Below are positions 27,590 through 35,500 of a stretch of 37,307 nucleotides of DNA, in pieces (the stretch's first letter is position 1; every line of letters starts with the position of its first letter). The notes under the pieces are model-generated. The model was given only the letters and a program-made list of their open reading frames with translations, was not told the DNA's origin and did no database searches. The translations under genes and the position numbers were made by a program. This stretch comes from Treponema sp. Lineage in GTDB: Bacteria; Spirochaetota; Spirochaetia; Treponematales; Breznakiellaceae. Where the stretch lies: the NCBI GenBank assembly GCA_031256445.1, contig JAIRQN010000072.1, positions 1 to 37,307 on the forward strand, given 5' to 3'.

Positions 27590-28130
27590 TTCTGGTTCGC
27601 CTTTTATGAGCCGCGAGTTTTCCCGCGGCGATATTTACCGCTTTTGACAGAATCCTGCCTGTTATCTGCGAAGATGTAAAAGTCTTGTCTCCGGTGAATA
27701 TTAATCTGCACGCTGCTGCCGGCAGTTTCCGTTCATAAACGGGAGCCCCGGCGGCGGGAGCGTCTTCAAATTTCCAGATATGTATTTCCATCGCGAGTGA
27801 TTTTTTTGTTTTAAGACCGTATCTTAATTCTCGTTCCCTGATATAAATCCTCGCGGCGTAATCCGGGTTCTCTTCCGCCGGAATTACCTTGCATCTCCTG
27901 TTCCAGAAGTAAAGGGGAGCCAAAGCCATCGTTTCCCTTTCAATTGAATCACGGTTAGCTGTCATGTCAACCTGTACGCCCAAAAGCGTCAGCGTTGGCC
28001 TTCTTTTATTGTGTTTGTTTTCCCTTATAAGCCATGAATCGCTTTTTGAATAATTAACGGGCATTTCCGCGCAGGAAAACGCCGCCGCCGTGAAAGATAA
28101 AGCGATAAAAATTAAAAAATATTTTTTCAT
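27582..28130 (-). CDS. Small lipoprotein of unknown function (182 aa)
   Basis: The leader MKKYFLIFIALSFTAAAFSC ends in a good lipobox (AFSC, Cys20), so the protein is predicted to be membrane-anchored and periplasmic or surface-exposed. The mature part has a charged linker, then a mixed alpha/beta stretch with YAARIYIRERELRYG and LAMEIHIWKFED, compatible with a compact fold. It ends with a Lys/Arg-rich tail. I do not recognise the family. It overlaps the TPR gene stop by 1 nt (TAATG) with GGAG 8 nt before its ATG, and it precedes the TolC gene. The place suggests an accessory role in assembling or stabilising the envelope complex. Confidence 0.75.
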   Translation of the reverse strand: MKKYFLIFIALSFTAAAFSCAEMPVNYSKSDSWLIRENKHNKRRPTLTLLGVQVDMTANRDSIERETMALAPLYFWNRRCKVIPAEENPDYAARIYIRERELRYGLKTKKSLAMEIHIWKFEDAPAAGAPVYERKLPAAACRLIFTGDKTFTSSQITGRILSKAVNIAAGKLAAHKRRTRNE

Positions 28131-28816
28131 TACATCAGCTCCTTGATTAAATTTTCAAGATTTGTTATTGAACCCAAAAGCGGAGTGTCCCACGGAAGCA
28201 TCGCTCTTGCGCGGCTTAAATCTTCCAGCGCCGCCCTGCTTTTCCCGTTTGTCCAGCTCAGCCTTGCCCTGTCCAGCAAAACAAGAGCGCTCTCCGCGGA
28301 CAGTTCCGCGGCTTTATCAAGATAAATCATCGATTCGCCGCTTTTCCCCGTTTCATTGGAAAGCGCCGATAAAAACCGCAGTGTTTTTATATCATGAGGG
28401 TTATCTGCCAAAAGCGATTCGCAGATTTTTACCGCTGTGCCGGGATCCCCTTTCTCGTAAAGACATCTCGCAAGGTACAGTTTCGCTTCGCATGAAGACG
28501 CCCTTATTTTCAAAATCCTGCGGCATGTAGTTTCCGCTTTTTTAATGTCACCGGAAAAATATTCAGCCTTTGCGCGTAACATAAGAGAGGGAGGAAATTT
28601 TTTTTCGTTTCGAAGAATTTCGGCTGTTTCAGGGAATCTCCCCCTGGAGTATTCATCGCTGGCGAGCGCGTAAAGACGCACTGCCTCTTTATCAGACGGT
28701 TTTACGCGTCCGGCAGTCTCGGCGTACTCATATCCTGAAGCTTTCGCGCACGAACACACGGTAAAAGAAACGCATAAAACAAGCGTCAACGCCGCCGTAA
28801 TCTGTAAATTTTTCAT
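28130..28816 (-). CDS. TPR-repeat lipoprotein
   Basis: A 228-aa exported protein with a leader ending in VCSC (Cys23). The mature part holds tandem tetratricopeptide-like helices: YALASDEYSRGRFPETAEIL, AEYFSGDIKKAETTCRRIL, LARCLYEKGDPGTAVKICE and later pairs, typical of protein-protein scaffolds. The start is the ATG at 28816 with AGGAGG 6 nt upstream; the longer frame to 28972 lies inside the upstream gene and obscures the signal peptide. It sits 1 nt after the stop of the upstream anchored protein. It may help assemble the tripartite complex or bind the giant substrate. Confidence 0.8.
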   Translation of the reverse strand: MKNLQITAALTLVLCVSFTVCSCAKASGYEYAETAGRVKPSDKEAVRLYALASDEYSRGRFPETAEILRNEKKFPPSLMLRAKAEYFSGDIKKAETTCRRILKIRASSCEAKLYLARCLYEKGDPGTAVKICESLLADNPHDIKTLRFLSALSNETGKSGESMIYLDKAAELSAESALVLLDRARLSWTNGKSRAALEDLSRARAMLPWDTPLLGSITNLENLIKELM

Positions 28817-28817
28817 A

Positions 28818-29894
28818 TCAGCCTCCTGTCTGACTGCGGCAGATATAGGAAAGACGTTCAGCCAAACGTCCTTTGGAAGAAGACGCCTGAACATTAAAAT
28901 AATCCCTGTAAATCTGAATAGCCGCCAATGCGCGAAGGGCGCTGACAGCGTAAACGGTGTATGGATTATCATTAAGAGAAATAAGCGGGAAAAGAGATTC
29001 CAGTATCTGCGGATTTCCTTTATTTACAGACTGGTTAATGACGCTTTCAATCTCTTTTTTTGTTTTAAGCGATAATCCGTCTTCGTTTTTTAAACCTGAG
29101 TAAGACGCCAGAATTCTGCGGCATTCGCCCGCGAAAGGCCCCTGTTCTGACAAATTAATGCAGTTTTCGGCGTATTCAGCGCCTACAAGCCCGGTGAAAG
29201 CCCTGGCGCCCCTGTACCAATATTCCGGAAATTGCACATAACGCGCACGGATGGCCCTGTAAGCGGCGCCCGCTTTCCTGTCTTCGCGGTCTTTTTCAAG
29301 AGTACAGACGAGAATCATCCATCGGCCAAAGCCGTCCGGTTCAATATCCCCGTCAAAAAGCGGTAAAAGAGCGGCATAAGCCTGCGCCCATTGACCTCTG
29401 TCAAACGCGAGAACAGCGTTAGCTGAAGATATTACGGCGTCCTCATCGTAAAGGGCAAGAATGTTTAAAAGACCCTGCTGTGTTTCTTCTTTTTGAATCA
29501 TTCCCATGCCGTAAGCCCAGGCAAGCTCTTTGTAAACCGCCGCGACAGCGCCCGTGAAATCTCCGGTATTTTCCCTCATACCGGCCTCCGCAAGAGCCAT
29601 TCCCTGAAACCATGAACCGGTTCTTTCAAGCTCCGCAAGTTCATCGAGGGAGCGCAGTGCGCCTGAATCCGTATGTCCGCTAACACTGCCGCCGGAAACG
29701 CCTGTAACCGCTCTTTGCGCATTTCCTGCCGGACGCGCTGTCCGCTTGGGCGATTCTGTTTTTTTTAATAATTCAAACCCGGACATTCGGGTTTTGAACT
29801 CGTTTCCCCTAAAAACCTGATAAAACACAAAACCGCAGACCAGGAGTCCCGCAAGGAAAATTGCGAAAGGGAAAGTAAAAAATTTAAATTTCAT
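28818..29894 (-). CDS. Membrane-anchored helical-repeat protein, first gene of the operon
   Basis: A 358-aa protein with one N-terminal hydrophobic segment (residues about 5-27) and no good lipobox, so it is probably inner-membrane anchored with the rest in the periplasm. A Ser/Gly/Thr-rich linker (about 50-80) is followed by paired helices such as AELERTGSWFQGMALAEAG, VLAFDRGQWAQAYAALLPL and YRGARAFTGLVGAEYAENC, resembling degenerate TPR/SEL-like repeats. The start is the ATG at 29894, with GGAG 7 nt upstream; the in-frame TTG at 29906 is part of that site. No known name. It leads the operon and lies just downstream of the 67-bp repeated block that may hold its promoter. Confidence 0.8.
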   Translation of the reverse strand: MKFKFFTFPFAIFLAGLLVCGFVFYQVFRGNEFKTRMSGFELLKKTESPKRTARPAGNAQRAVTGVSGGSVSGHTDSGALRSLDELAELERTGSWFQGMALAEAGMRENTGDFTGAVAAVYKELAWAYGMGMIQKEETQQGLLNILALYDEDAVISSANAVLAFDRGQWAQAYAALLPLFDGDIEPDGFGRWMILVCTLEKDREDRKAGAAYRAIRARYVQFPEYWYRGARAFTGLVGAEYAENCINLSEQGPFAGECRRILASYSGLKNEDGLSLKTKKEIESVINQSVNKGNPQILESLFPLISLNDNPYTVYAVSALRALAAIQIYRDYFNVQASSSKGRLAERLSYICRSQTGG

Positions 29895-29917
29895 AAGCAA
29901 CTCCAAAAAAGTTTAGT

Positions 29918-29984
29918 TACCCTTATATAGGCGCGGGCGTGAATATCGCTTTAGTCAAGCGGAAAAATTTTTAATTTTTTTTAT
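29918..29984 (-). repeat. 67-bp direct repeat, copy 1 (upstream of the large operon)
   Basis: Matches 30650-30716 at 65 of 67 positions, 732 bp apart. The minus strand contains TTGACT (29958 to 29953) and TATATA (29929 to 29924), but these are 23 nt apart, too far for a standard sigma70 pair. A GC-rich GCCCGCGCC lies between them. It sits 24 nt before the ATG of the first operon gene, so it probably carries its promoter. Confidence 0.85.
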
Positions 29985-30064
29985 AACATTTATGAAATCT
30001 CTTCCATAAATTAGATTATGTGAACTGGAACATGGCAGTAAATGTGCAGATATTGAGATTTAAT

Positions 30065-30583
30065 TTAAAAACCTATCTTTTTTGTGATTTTTGGTTTCTC
30101 CAATAGATTGTTAAGAGCGATAATGATATCATTCACACGCTTGTCATTTGTTTCAATATACAACAGAAGAAGTTTTCTTAATTCAATAATTTGATCATTT
30201 TTACCATTCCATGAAAGAACATACTGACGTAATTTTATAAAAGCCCGCATAATATTGATATTAATATCAATTGCATGCTCAGAGTTAATGACACTGGACA
30301 GCATAGATACACCTTGTTCTGTAAAAACAAAAGGAGTATAACGCCTGCCGCCACGGTTGCTTTTTGAGATCGCGTTTTGCGATCTCAAAAAACTTTTCCA
30401 TTCCGCTTCTGTAAGCTGGAACATGAAGTCATCAGGGAATCTTTTAATATTACGTTTTACCGCTTCATTTAAACGATATGTCGGAACGCCATATAATTGA
30501 GCTAAATCATTATCAAACATGACTTTTAACCCTCGAATCTCAAAAATTAAATCCTGAATCATCGTTTCCTTGTTTTTATCCAA
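30065..30583 (-). CDS. ORF6N-domain (phage antirepressor-like) protein
   Basis: A 172-aa protein. The N-terminal domain is ORF6N/KilA-N-like: IFEIRGLKVMFDNDLAQLYG, then RLNEAVKRNIKRFPDDFMF and FTEQGVSMLSSVINSEHAI, which closely fit the family consensus. Such proteins occur in phages and as stand-alone bacterial genes; DNA binding is inferred. The C-terminal third is helical and Leu/Ile-rich. The start may be TTG at 30583 (GAGG 8 nt upstream) or ATG at 30562 (AAGGA 4 nt upstream). The gene is A/T-rich compared with its neighbours and is bracketed by two 67-bp direct repeats, so it was probably inserted. The downstream gap 29985-30064 shows nothing clear. Confidence 0.88.
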   Translation of the reverse strand: MDKNKETMIQDLIFEIRGLKVMFDNDLAQLYGVPTYRLNEAVKRNIKRFPDDFMFQLTEAEWKSFLRSQNAISKSNRGGRRYTPFVFTEQGVSMLSSVINSEHAIDININIMRAFIKLRQYVLSWNGKNDQIIELRKLLLLYIETNDKRVNDIIIALNNLLEKPKITKKIGF

Positions 30584-30649
30584 TTTTCAAACCTCAGAAA
30601 TAAAAATACCCAGATGGAAATATTTCATAGACCACCCGCAAAGGTAATA

Positions 30650-30716
30650 TACCCTTATATAGGCGCGGGCGTGAATATTGCTTTAGTCAAGCGGAAAAAT
30701 TTTTATTTTTTTTTAT
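30650..30716 (-). repeat. 67-bp direct repeat, copy 2 (upstream of ORF6N gene)
   Basis: Same orientation as copy 1, with substitutions only at 30679 and 30706. On the minus strand it lies about 67 nt upstream of the ORF6N start, the same side as copy 1 relative to the large operon. Flanking sequence outside the 67 bp diverges abruptly on both sides. Confidence 0.85.
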
Positions 30717-30755
30717 GCCTGTTTTGAAATGAGATTCGTTATGGAAGATAGGGCT

Positions 30756-30783
30756 GTCCGAAGAAGTTTTCAACTTTTCGGAC
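30756..30783. repeat. GTCCGAA-type hairpin
   Basis: GTCCGAAGAAGTT, a 3-nt loop, then AACTTTTCGGAC: a stem with one bulge. It belongs by sequence to the same GGCTGTCCG hairpin type seen at 2572 and, more loosely, 6490, and lies just upstream of the GerMN promoter. Confidence 0.55.
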
Positions 30784-30809
30784 ACCGCCATACTGTATAC
30801 AGAGTATAC

Positions 30810-30838
30810 TTGATTCTGTGCGGGTATTTCCGTATCAT
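30810..30838 (+). promoter_or_regulatory. sigma70-like promoter of the GerMN gene
   Basis: TTGATT (30810-30815), exactly 17 nt, then TATCAT (30833-30838). The predicted start is near 30845, which favours the ATG at 30884 over the earlier GTG codons. Confidence 0.55.
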
Positions 30839-30883
30839 ATCCATGTGGCGGCAAGAAAAAACCAAAAAGCAAGTCAGGAAAAA

Positions 30884-31651
30884 ATGTCCTGGGGCGCTCA
30901 GGCGATGGTCATTTTCTGGATTGTTTTTATCGTTATAATTATCAGCGTTTTTATGGCAAACGCCGATACAATAAAAAGAAATTTTGGGTTGTTCAGAACA
31001 CGCTTAACAACAACGCCTGCGATAGAAGCCTTGCCTCCGGACATAACAGAAAGCGAACCGTCAATTCAGGAACATCCGCAGGAAACAACTGCTGTGCAGG
31101 TGCAGACACCGGCGGGAGAGACTGAAAAAACCGCTCCAACTGCCGAACCGCAAAAACCAGCCGCGCAAAATCCTTCCCAAACGCCGACACAGCAGAGAAA
31201 TGAACCGGCGAGGAACCCTTCTCAGCCGGCGCAAACCAGAGACAGAAACATATACTATACGCAGATAGATAAAGACGGGCAAATTCTTCAATCCAGAGTT
31301 TCCAGAAAAATACAGGCTTCTGATTCACCAATGCAGGATACCCTGAACACAATGCTGATGGGTCCTTCAGCGGATGAACTTAACAAGGGAATAATCAATC
31401 TTATTCCGCAAAATACGCGGGTAATATCAGCAACAGTCCGCGGAGACACAGCCTATATAAATTTTAACGAAGATTTTCTTTTTAATACATTCGGAGTGGA
31501 GGGCTATGTCGCCCAGCTTCGTCAGATTGTCTGGACTGTTACCGAATTCCCCAACGTAAAAGATGTGCAGATTTTAATCGAAGGCAGAAGACTTGATTAT
31601 CTCGGCGAAGGCATCTGGATAGGCAGCCCGATAAGCCGTCAGTCGTTTTAA
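30884..31651 (+). CDS. GerMN-domain membrane-anchored protein
   Basis: A 255-aa protein: one N-terminal membrane helix (about 8-24), a Pro/Gln/Thr-rich linker (about 50-120), then a C-terminal GerMN domain (about 140-255) with the core LNTMLMGPSADELNKGIINL and VEGYVAQLRQIVWTVTEF. GerMN domains occur in spore-germination and sporulation proteins and in many lipoproteins; a cell-envelope role is inferred. I chose the ATG at 30884, with AGGA 5 nt upstream and 39 nt after the predicted transcript start. GTG codons at 30818 and 30845 would add a Lys/Arg-rich N-terminus favourable for membrane topology, so the start is open. Confidence 0.82.
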   Translation: MSWGAQAMVIFWIVFIVIIISVFMANADTIKRNFGLFRTRLTTTPAIEALPPDITESEPSIQEHPQETTAVQVQTPAGETEKTAPTAEPQKPAAQNPSQTPTQQRNEPARNPSQPAQTRDRNIYYTQIDKDGQILQSRVSRKIQASDSPMQDTLNTMLMGPSADELNKGIINLIPQNTRVISATVRGDTAYINFNEDFLFNTFGVEGYVAQLRQIVWTVTEFPNVKDVQILIEGRRLDYLGEGIWIGSPISRQSF

Positions 31652-31752
31652 AGAGAATTAATAACATTGCCTGAAATGTGGGATGAAAATAATCCTTGTT
31701 TAATTATGATAAAGAAAATATATAAAATTAGTTGTTATTGCTCTTTTCATGG

Positions 31753-31758
31753 TATAAT
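31753..31758 (+). promoter_or_regulatory. Consensus -10 element of the IscX-like gene
   Basis: A perfect TATAAT ends 7 nt before an ATG (31766). TTGTTA at 31732-31737 could be the -35, but the spacer is only 15 nt. If active, the mRNA would be nearly leaderless. Confidence 0.45.
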
Positions 31759-31765
31759 ACAAAAA

Positions 31766-31921
31766 ATGAACAAGGCGCAGAAGCGTAAAATGAATTGGGA
31801 AGATTATACGGAAATAGCGGAAAAACTGAACGAACTTTATCCTGACTCGCCGATTGACGCTTTATCATTGTCAATCAGAATGCCGGAAACATTCTGCATT
31901 AACGATTCAGCGTATATTTGA
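31766..31921 (+). CDS. IscX-like Fe-S accessory protein, shortened
   Basis: A 51-aa product. From the second Met (31790) it reads MNWEDYTEIAEKLNELYPD, which matches the start of IscX, a small acidic partner of IscS in iron-sulphur cluster assembly. The usual protein is about 65 aa, with a conserved Trp near the end. Here the frame stops at TGA (31919-31921), followed in frame by AAHAKEA and TAG just before the next gene. A Trp codon in place of TGA would align with the conserved C-terminal Trp. The middle segment also looks about 15 residues short. It could be a degenerate gene or a diverged variant. It is probably co-transcribed with the nitroreductase 24 nt downstream. Confidence 0.6.
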   Translation: MNKAQKRKMNWEDYTEIAEKLNELYPDSPIDALSLSIRMPETFCINDSAYI

Positions 31922-31945
31922 GCGGCTCATGCGAAGGAGGCATAG

Positions 31946-32530
31946 ATGACAGAAAAAGAAAAAAATGTATTGGAAGCGGTTTTTTCAAGAAGAAGCATCC
32001 GCCGTTTTAAGGAAGGCAGGGATGTGGAAAAGGAAAAAATAACCAGACTGCTCGAAGCGGGAATGGCGGCGCCTTCCGCGTGTAATCTGCAGCCGTGGGA
32101 ATTTATTGTCGTAACGGACAAAGACAGCCTGGAAAAAATCAGAAATTCAACAGAGAGCGGCAAATATAACGCGCCATTGGCAATTTTAATCTGCGCCAAC
32201 ACAAAAAATATTCCCTGGGAAGGAAACGGATGGATGATTGACTGCGGCGCCGCCGCCGAGAATATGATGATTGCCGCGGCGGCGATGGAACTTGGCTCGG
32301 TATGGATTGGATCGCATAACGAAGAAAAAATCCGCGAACTGTTTGAGATTCCCGGTAATATTAAACTGATGAATATCGTTTACTTCGGCTATCCCGAAGA
32401 AGCAAAACCGGCCGGAACCCGTTATGACGAAACCGCTGTTTACCATGATAAATACGATCCTTCCAGAAAAAGAAATATGAGAACAATTGATATGCTGTCC
32501 GATTTAAGCGTAAAGCCGGTAGATCTTTAA
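31946..32530 (+). CDS. Nitroreductase-family FMN oxidoreductase
   Basis: A 194-aa member of the NfnB/FRase I-type family, using FMN and NAD(P)H. The FMN-binding start FSRRSIRRFKEG (residues about 13-24) and SACNLQPWEFIVV (about 44-56) are typical, as is the late ELGSVWIGSHNEEKIRELF helix and the GYPEEAKP end motif. The substrate is not evident. AAGGAGG lies 6 nt before the ATG. The gene is probably in one transcript with the IscX-like gene, a pairing consistent with redox or iron metabolism. It is convergent with carB-dapF. Confidence 0.9.
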   Translation: MTEKEKNVLEAVFSRRSIRRFKEGRDVEKEKITRLLEAGMAAPSACNLQPWEFIVVTDKDSLEKIRNSTESGKYNAPLAILICANTKNIPWEGNGWMIDCGAAAENMMIAAAAMELGSVWIGSHNEEKIRELFEIPGNIKLMNIVYFGYPEEAKPAGTRYDETAVYHDKYDPSRKRNMRTIDMLSDLSVKPVDL

Positions 32531-32560
32531 ACCGGCGGTTTATCAATAACGCGGTTTAAA
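32526..32560. terminator. Inverted repeat between convergent genes
   Basis: TTTAAACCG (32526-32534) and CGGTTTAAA (32552-32560) form a 9-bp stem with a 17-nt loop. It spans both stop codons: the nitroreductase TAA at 32528-32530 and the carB-dapF stop at 32556-32558. A bidirectional terminator is likely, though the U-tract is weak. Confidence 0.45.
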
Positions 32561-35500
32561 TCTCTGTAACTCCGTCAAATATTTTCACACAGTCGCCTGT
32601 CATGTAAACCGTTTCGCCAGTGTAGCTGATTATAAGCTCGCCGCCGGGAAGTTGCGCTTTAATTTCCGCGCCTTTTTCACAGTGACCGTTAAGCACAGCG
32701 GCGACCACGGCGGCGCACGCTCCTGTTCCGCACGCCTGCGTCTCTCCGCTTCCGCGCTCCCATACCCGTATCTTTAAATGATTTTCGCTCATTATTTCCA
32801 CAAACTCGGCATTTACCCTGTCCGGGAATAACGGATCGTTTTCGAATAGCGGACCTATCGTCTGTAAATCCAGATCGCCGGCGTTTTCACAAAAGACAAC
32901 GGCGTGAGGGTTTCCCATTGAAACGCAGGTGATTTCGTACTCTGTTCCGCCTATTGTCACCTTTCTGGCTATCACGCCGAATATGCCGGATGAGAGCGCG
33001 CCTTCAAGACTGACGGGGATTTTTCCGGGAGCCAGCTGCGCGATTCCCATATTTACTTTTACCGAAGACGCTTTCCCGTCTCTGGTGGAAACAGACAGCT
33101 CCCTGATTCCGCTGCGCGTTTCAATCCGCATATTCCGTTTGTTAACAATTCCGTTATCAAAGAGATATTTCGCAACGCAGCGGATTGAATTTCCCGCCAT
33201 ACCGCCTTCGCTTCCGTCAAGATTGAAAATTCTCATTCCCGCGTCCGCGGTTTGCGAGCGCAATATAAGCACGACGCCTTCGCCGCCGATTCCCTTGTGT
33301 CTGTCAGATAACAACACGGAAAGCGACTCGGGCGAATTAATTTCCATGTCCATGCAGTTTATGTAGATGTAATCATTTCCTGTGCCATGCATTTTTGTAA
33401 AGGGAAGTTTAACACGCTCCGATCTTAAATTGTTAATATCAACCAGCTCTGTGTTAATTTCGCTGTAGTCCGAGAGAAGCGAATCGGCAAGCGCGTTTGC
33501 CGTATCAATCGAGGTAAGACACGGAACGCCGAGTGCGACCGCTTTTCTGCGGAGTTTTACATCGTCAAACGCCGGGTCCCTGCCCTTCTCCGATGTGGAA
33601 ATAATATAACTGATCTTTCCGCCCGCGAGCAGGGTTTCGGTATTGACATCCGGGTTATCGCAGATTTTATCAATAGGCTCAACATTAAAACCTTTTTTGT
33701 TAAGGAAGCGGGCGGTTCCGCGTGTTCCGTGCAATTTAAAACCAAGCTTTGTGAATTTCTGCGCCATTCCGATAATTTCACTCTTGTCGCCGTCCTTTAT
33801 TGTTAAAAGTACTCCGCCCGATTTTTTCATTTTGTAACCTGCGGCGACAAGCCCTTTGTAAAGCGCTTCTTCCAGATTTTTTCCAAGCCCCAGCACTTCT
33901 CCCGTGGATTTCATTTCCGGTCCAAGGTGCGTATCAAGCCCCGCAAGTTTCTCGAATGAAAAAACAGGGACTTTTACGGCGACATACGGAGGTTTTTTCG
34001 CAATACCGCTTTCGCGCCCCATGTTACGCAATTTTTCACCCATGCTGACCTTTGTCGCAAGCTCGCACATATTGACTCCGGTTACCTTGCTGATGTACGG
34101 GACTGTGCGTGACGCGCGCGGGTTAACTTCTATCACATAAATTTCGTTTTCGTATAACACATACTGAATATTGACAAGCCCCTTTACTTTCAGGGCAATG
34201 CAGAGTTTTTTTGTCGTTTTAAAAATATTTTCAGCTAACTCATCGTCAATATTGAGCGCCGGATACACGGCGATACTGTCTCCCGAATGAACTCCGGTGC
34301 GTTCAATATGTTCCATTATGCCGGGAATCAGAACATCGGGTTCCGTCTGCGGCGATTGTTCTTCATCGCAGTCGCAAATCGCATCCACTTCGATCTCGCG
34401 CCCGCTCAGGTACTTGTCAATTAAAACTGGATTATCCTGCGTCTGACGCAGTATTATTTCCATGTACTCTTTAATATCTTCCGCCGAGAACGCGATGATC
34501 ATGTTCTGACCGCCGAGCACATAGGACGGACGCATGAGCACCGGGTAGCCGAGTTTTTCGGCGGCATTAAGAGCCTGCGACTCTGTCATTACCCCGAAAC
34601 CTTTCGGGCGTTTTATCTGCAGTTTTTCGAGTAACGCGTCAAAGCGCTCCCTGTCTTCGCAGATATCTATGCTTTCAGCCGAAGTTCCGATAATATTGAC
34701 ACCGCGCTCATGCAGTTTTTTTGTCAGCTTGATTGCTGTTCCGCCGCCGAACGCGACAATTACTCCAACCGGTTTTTCAATCTCGATAATGCTCATTACA
34801 TCATCGATAAAAAGCGGCTCAAAGTACAATCTGTCCGCCGTGTCAAAATCGGTGGAAACTGTTTCAGGATTGTTGTTGATTACGATAACTTCATAACCCA
34901 TGCTTTTGAGAGTCCATACGCAGTGAACGCAGGCGTAATCAAACTCAATGCCTTGCCCAATCCGTATCGGGCCAGAACCAAGAACAATAATTCTTTTTTT
35001 TACGCTTTTTTGTATAAACGAAATTGCTTCGTTTTCATAACCGGAAATTTCATTTTTTACAATATTCTTAAGTGAGTAGAAATACGGAGTCTTTGCCTCG
35101 AATTCCGCTGCGCAGGTATCCACCATTTTATAAATTAAGTTTTCCGAAATATTTTTCTTATTAAGGCACAGAGGCGCGGAGGAAGATGAGTTAAATATAT
35201 TTTTTATACAATTTAAAAACCAGCGATCCACTTTGGTAATAGCGTATAACTCATCAATGCTCACGCTCCGTTTGATTGCTTCGTATAACATAAACAACCG
35301 TTCGTCAGTAACCGAAGAAAGCATATTGCGGATTTCCGCGTCGTTTTTATTTGCAAGTCGCGGCAGTTCAAGACTTGTCAAACCAATTTCCGCGCCGCGT
35401 ACTGCCTTTAAAAGCGCCTCCTCAAAAGTGTCGGCGATTGCCATTACTTCGCCGGTTGCTTTCATCTGGGTGCCCAGTTCCTTGCTTGCGTACACAAATT

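Noticed and set aside
29924-29958. Standard sigma70 promoter in the 67-bp repeat
   Set aside because: TTGACT and TATATA are 23 nt apart, too far for sigma70. The block may still be a promoter of another kind.
30587-30628. 13-aa leader peptide upstream of the ORF6N gene
   Set aside because: The minus-strand ATG at 30628 gives a short frame ending near the gene start, but the ribosome site is weak and no attenuator structure is visible.
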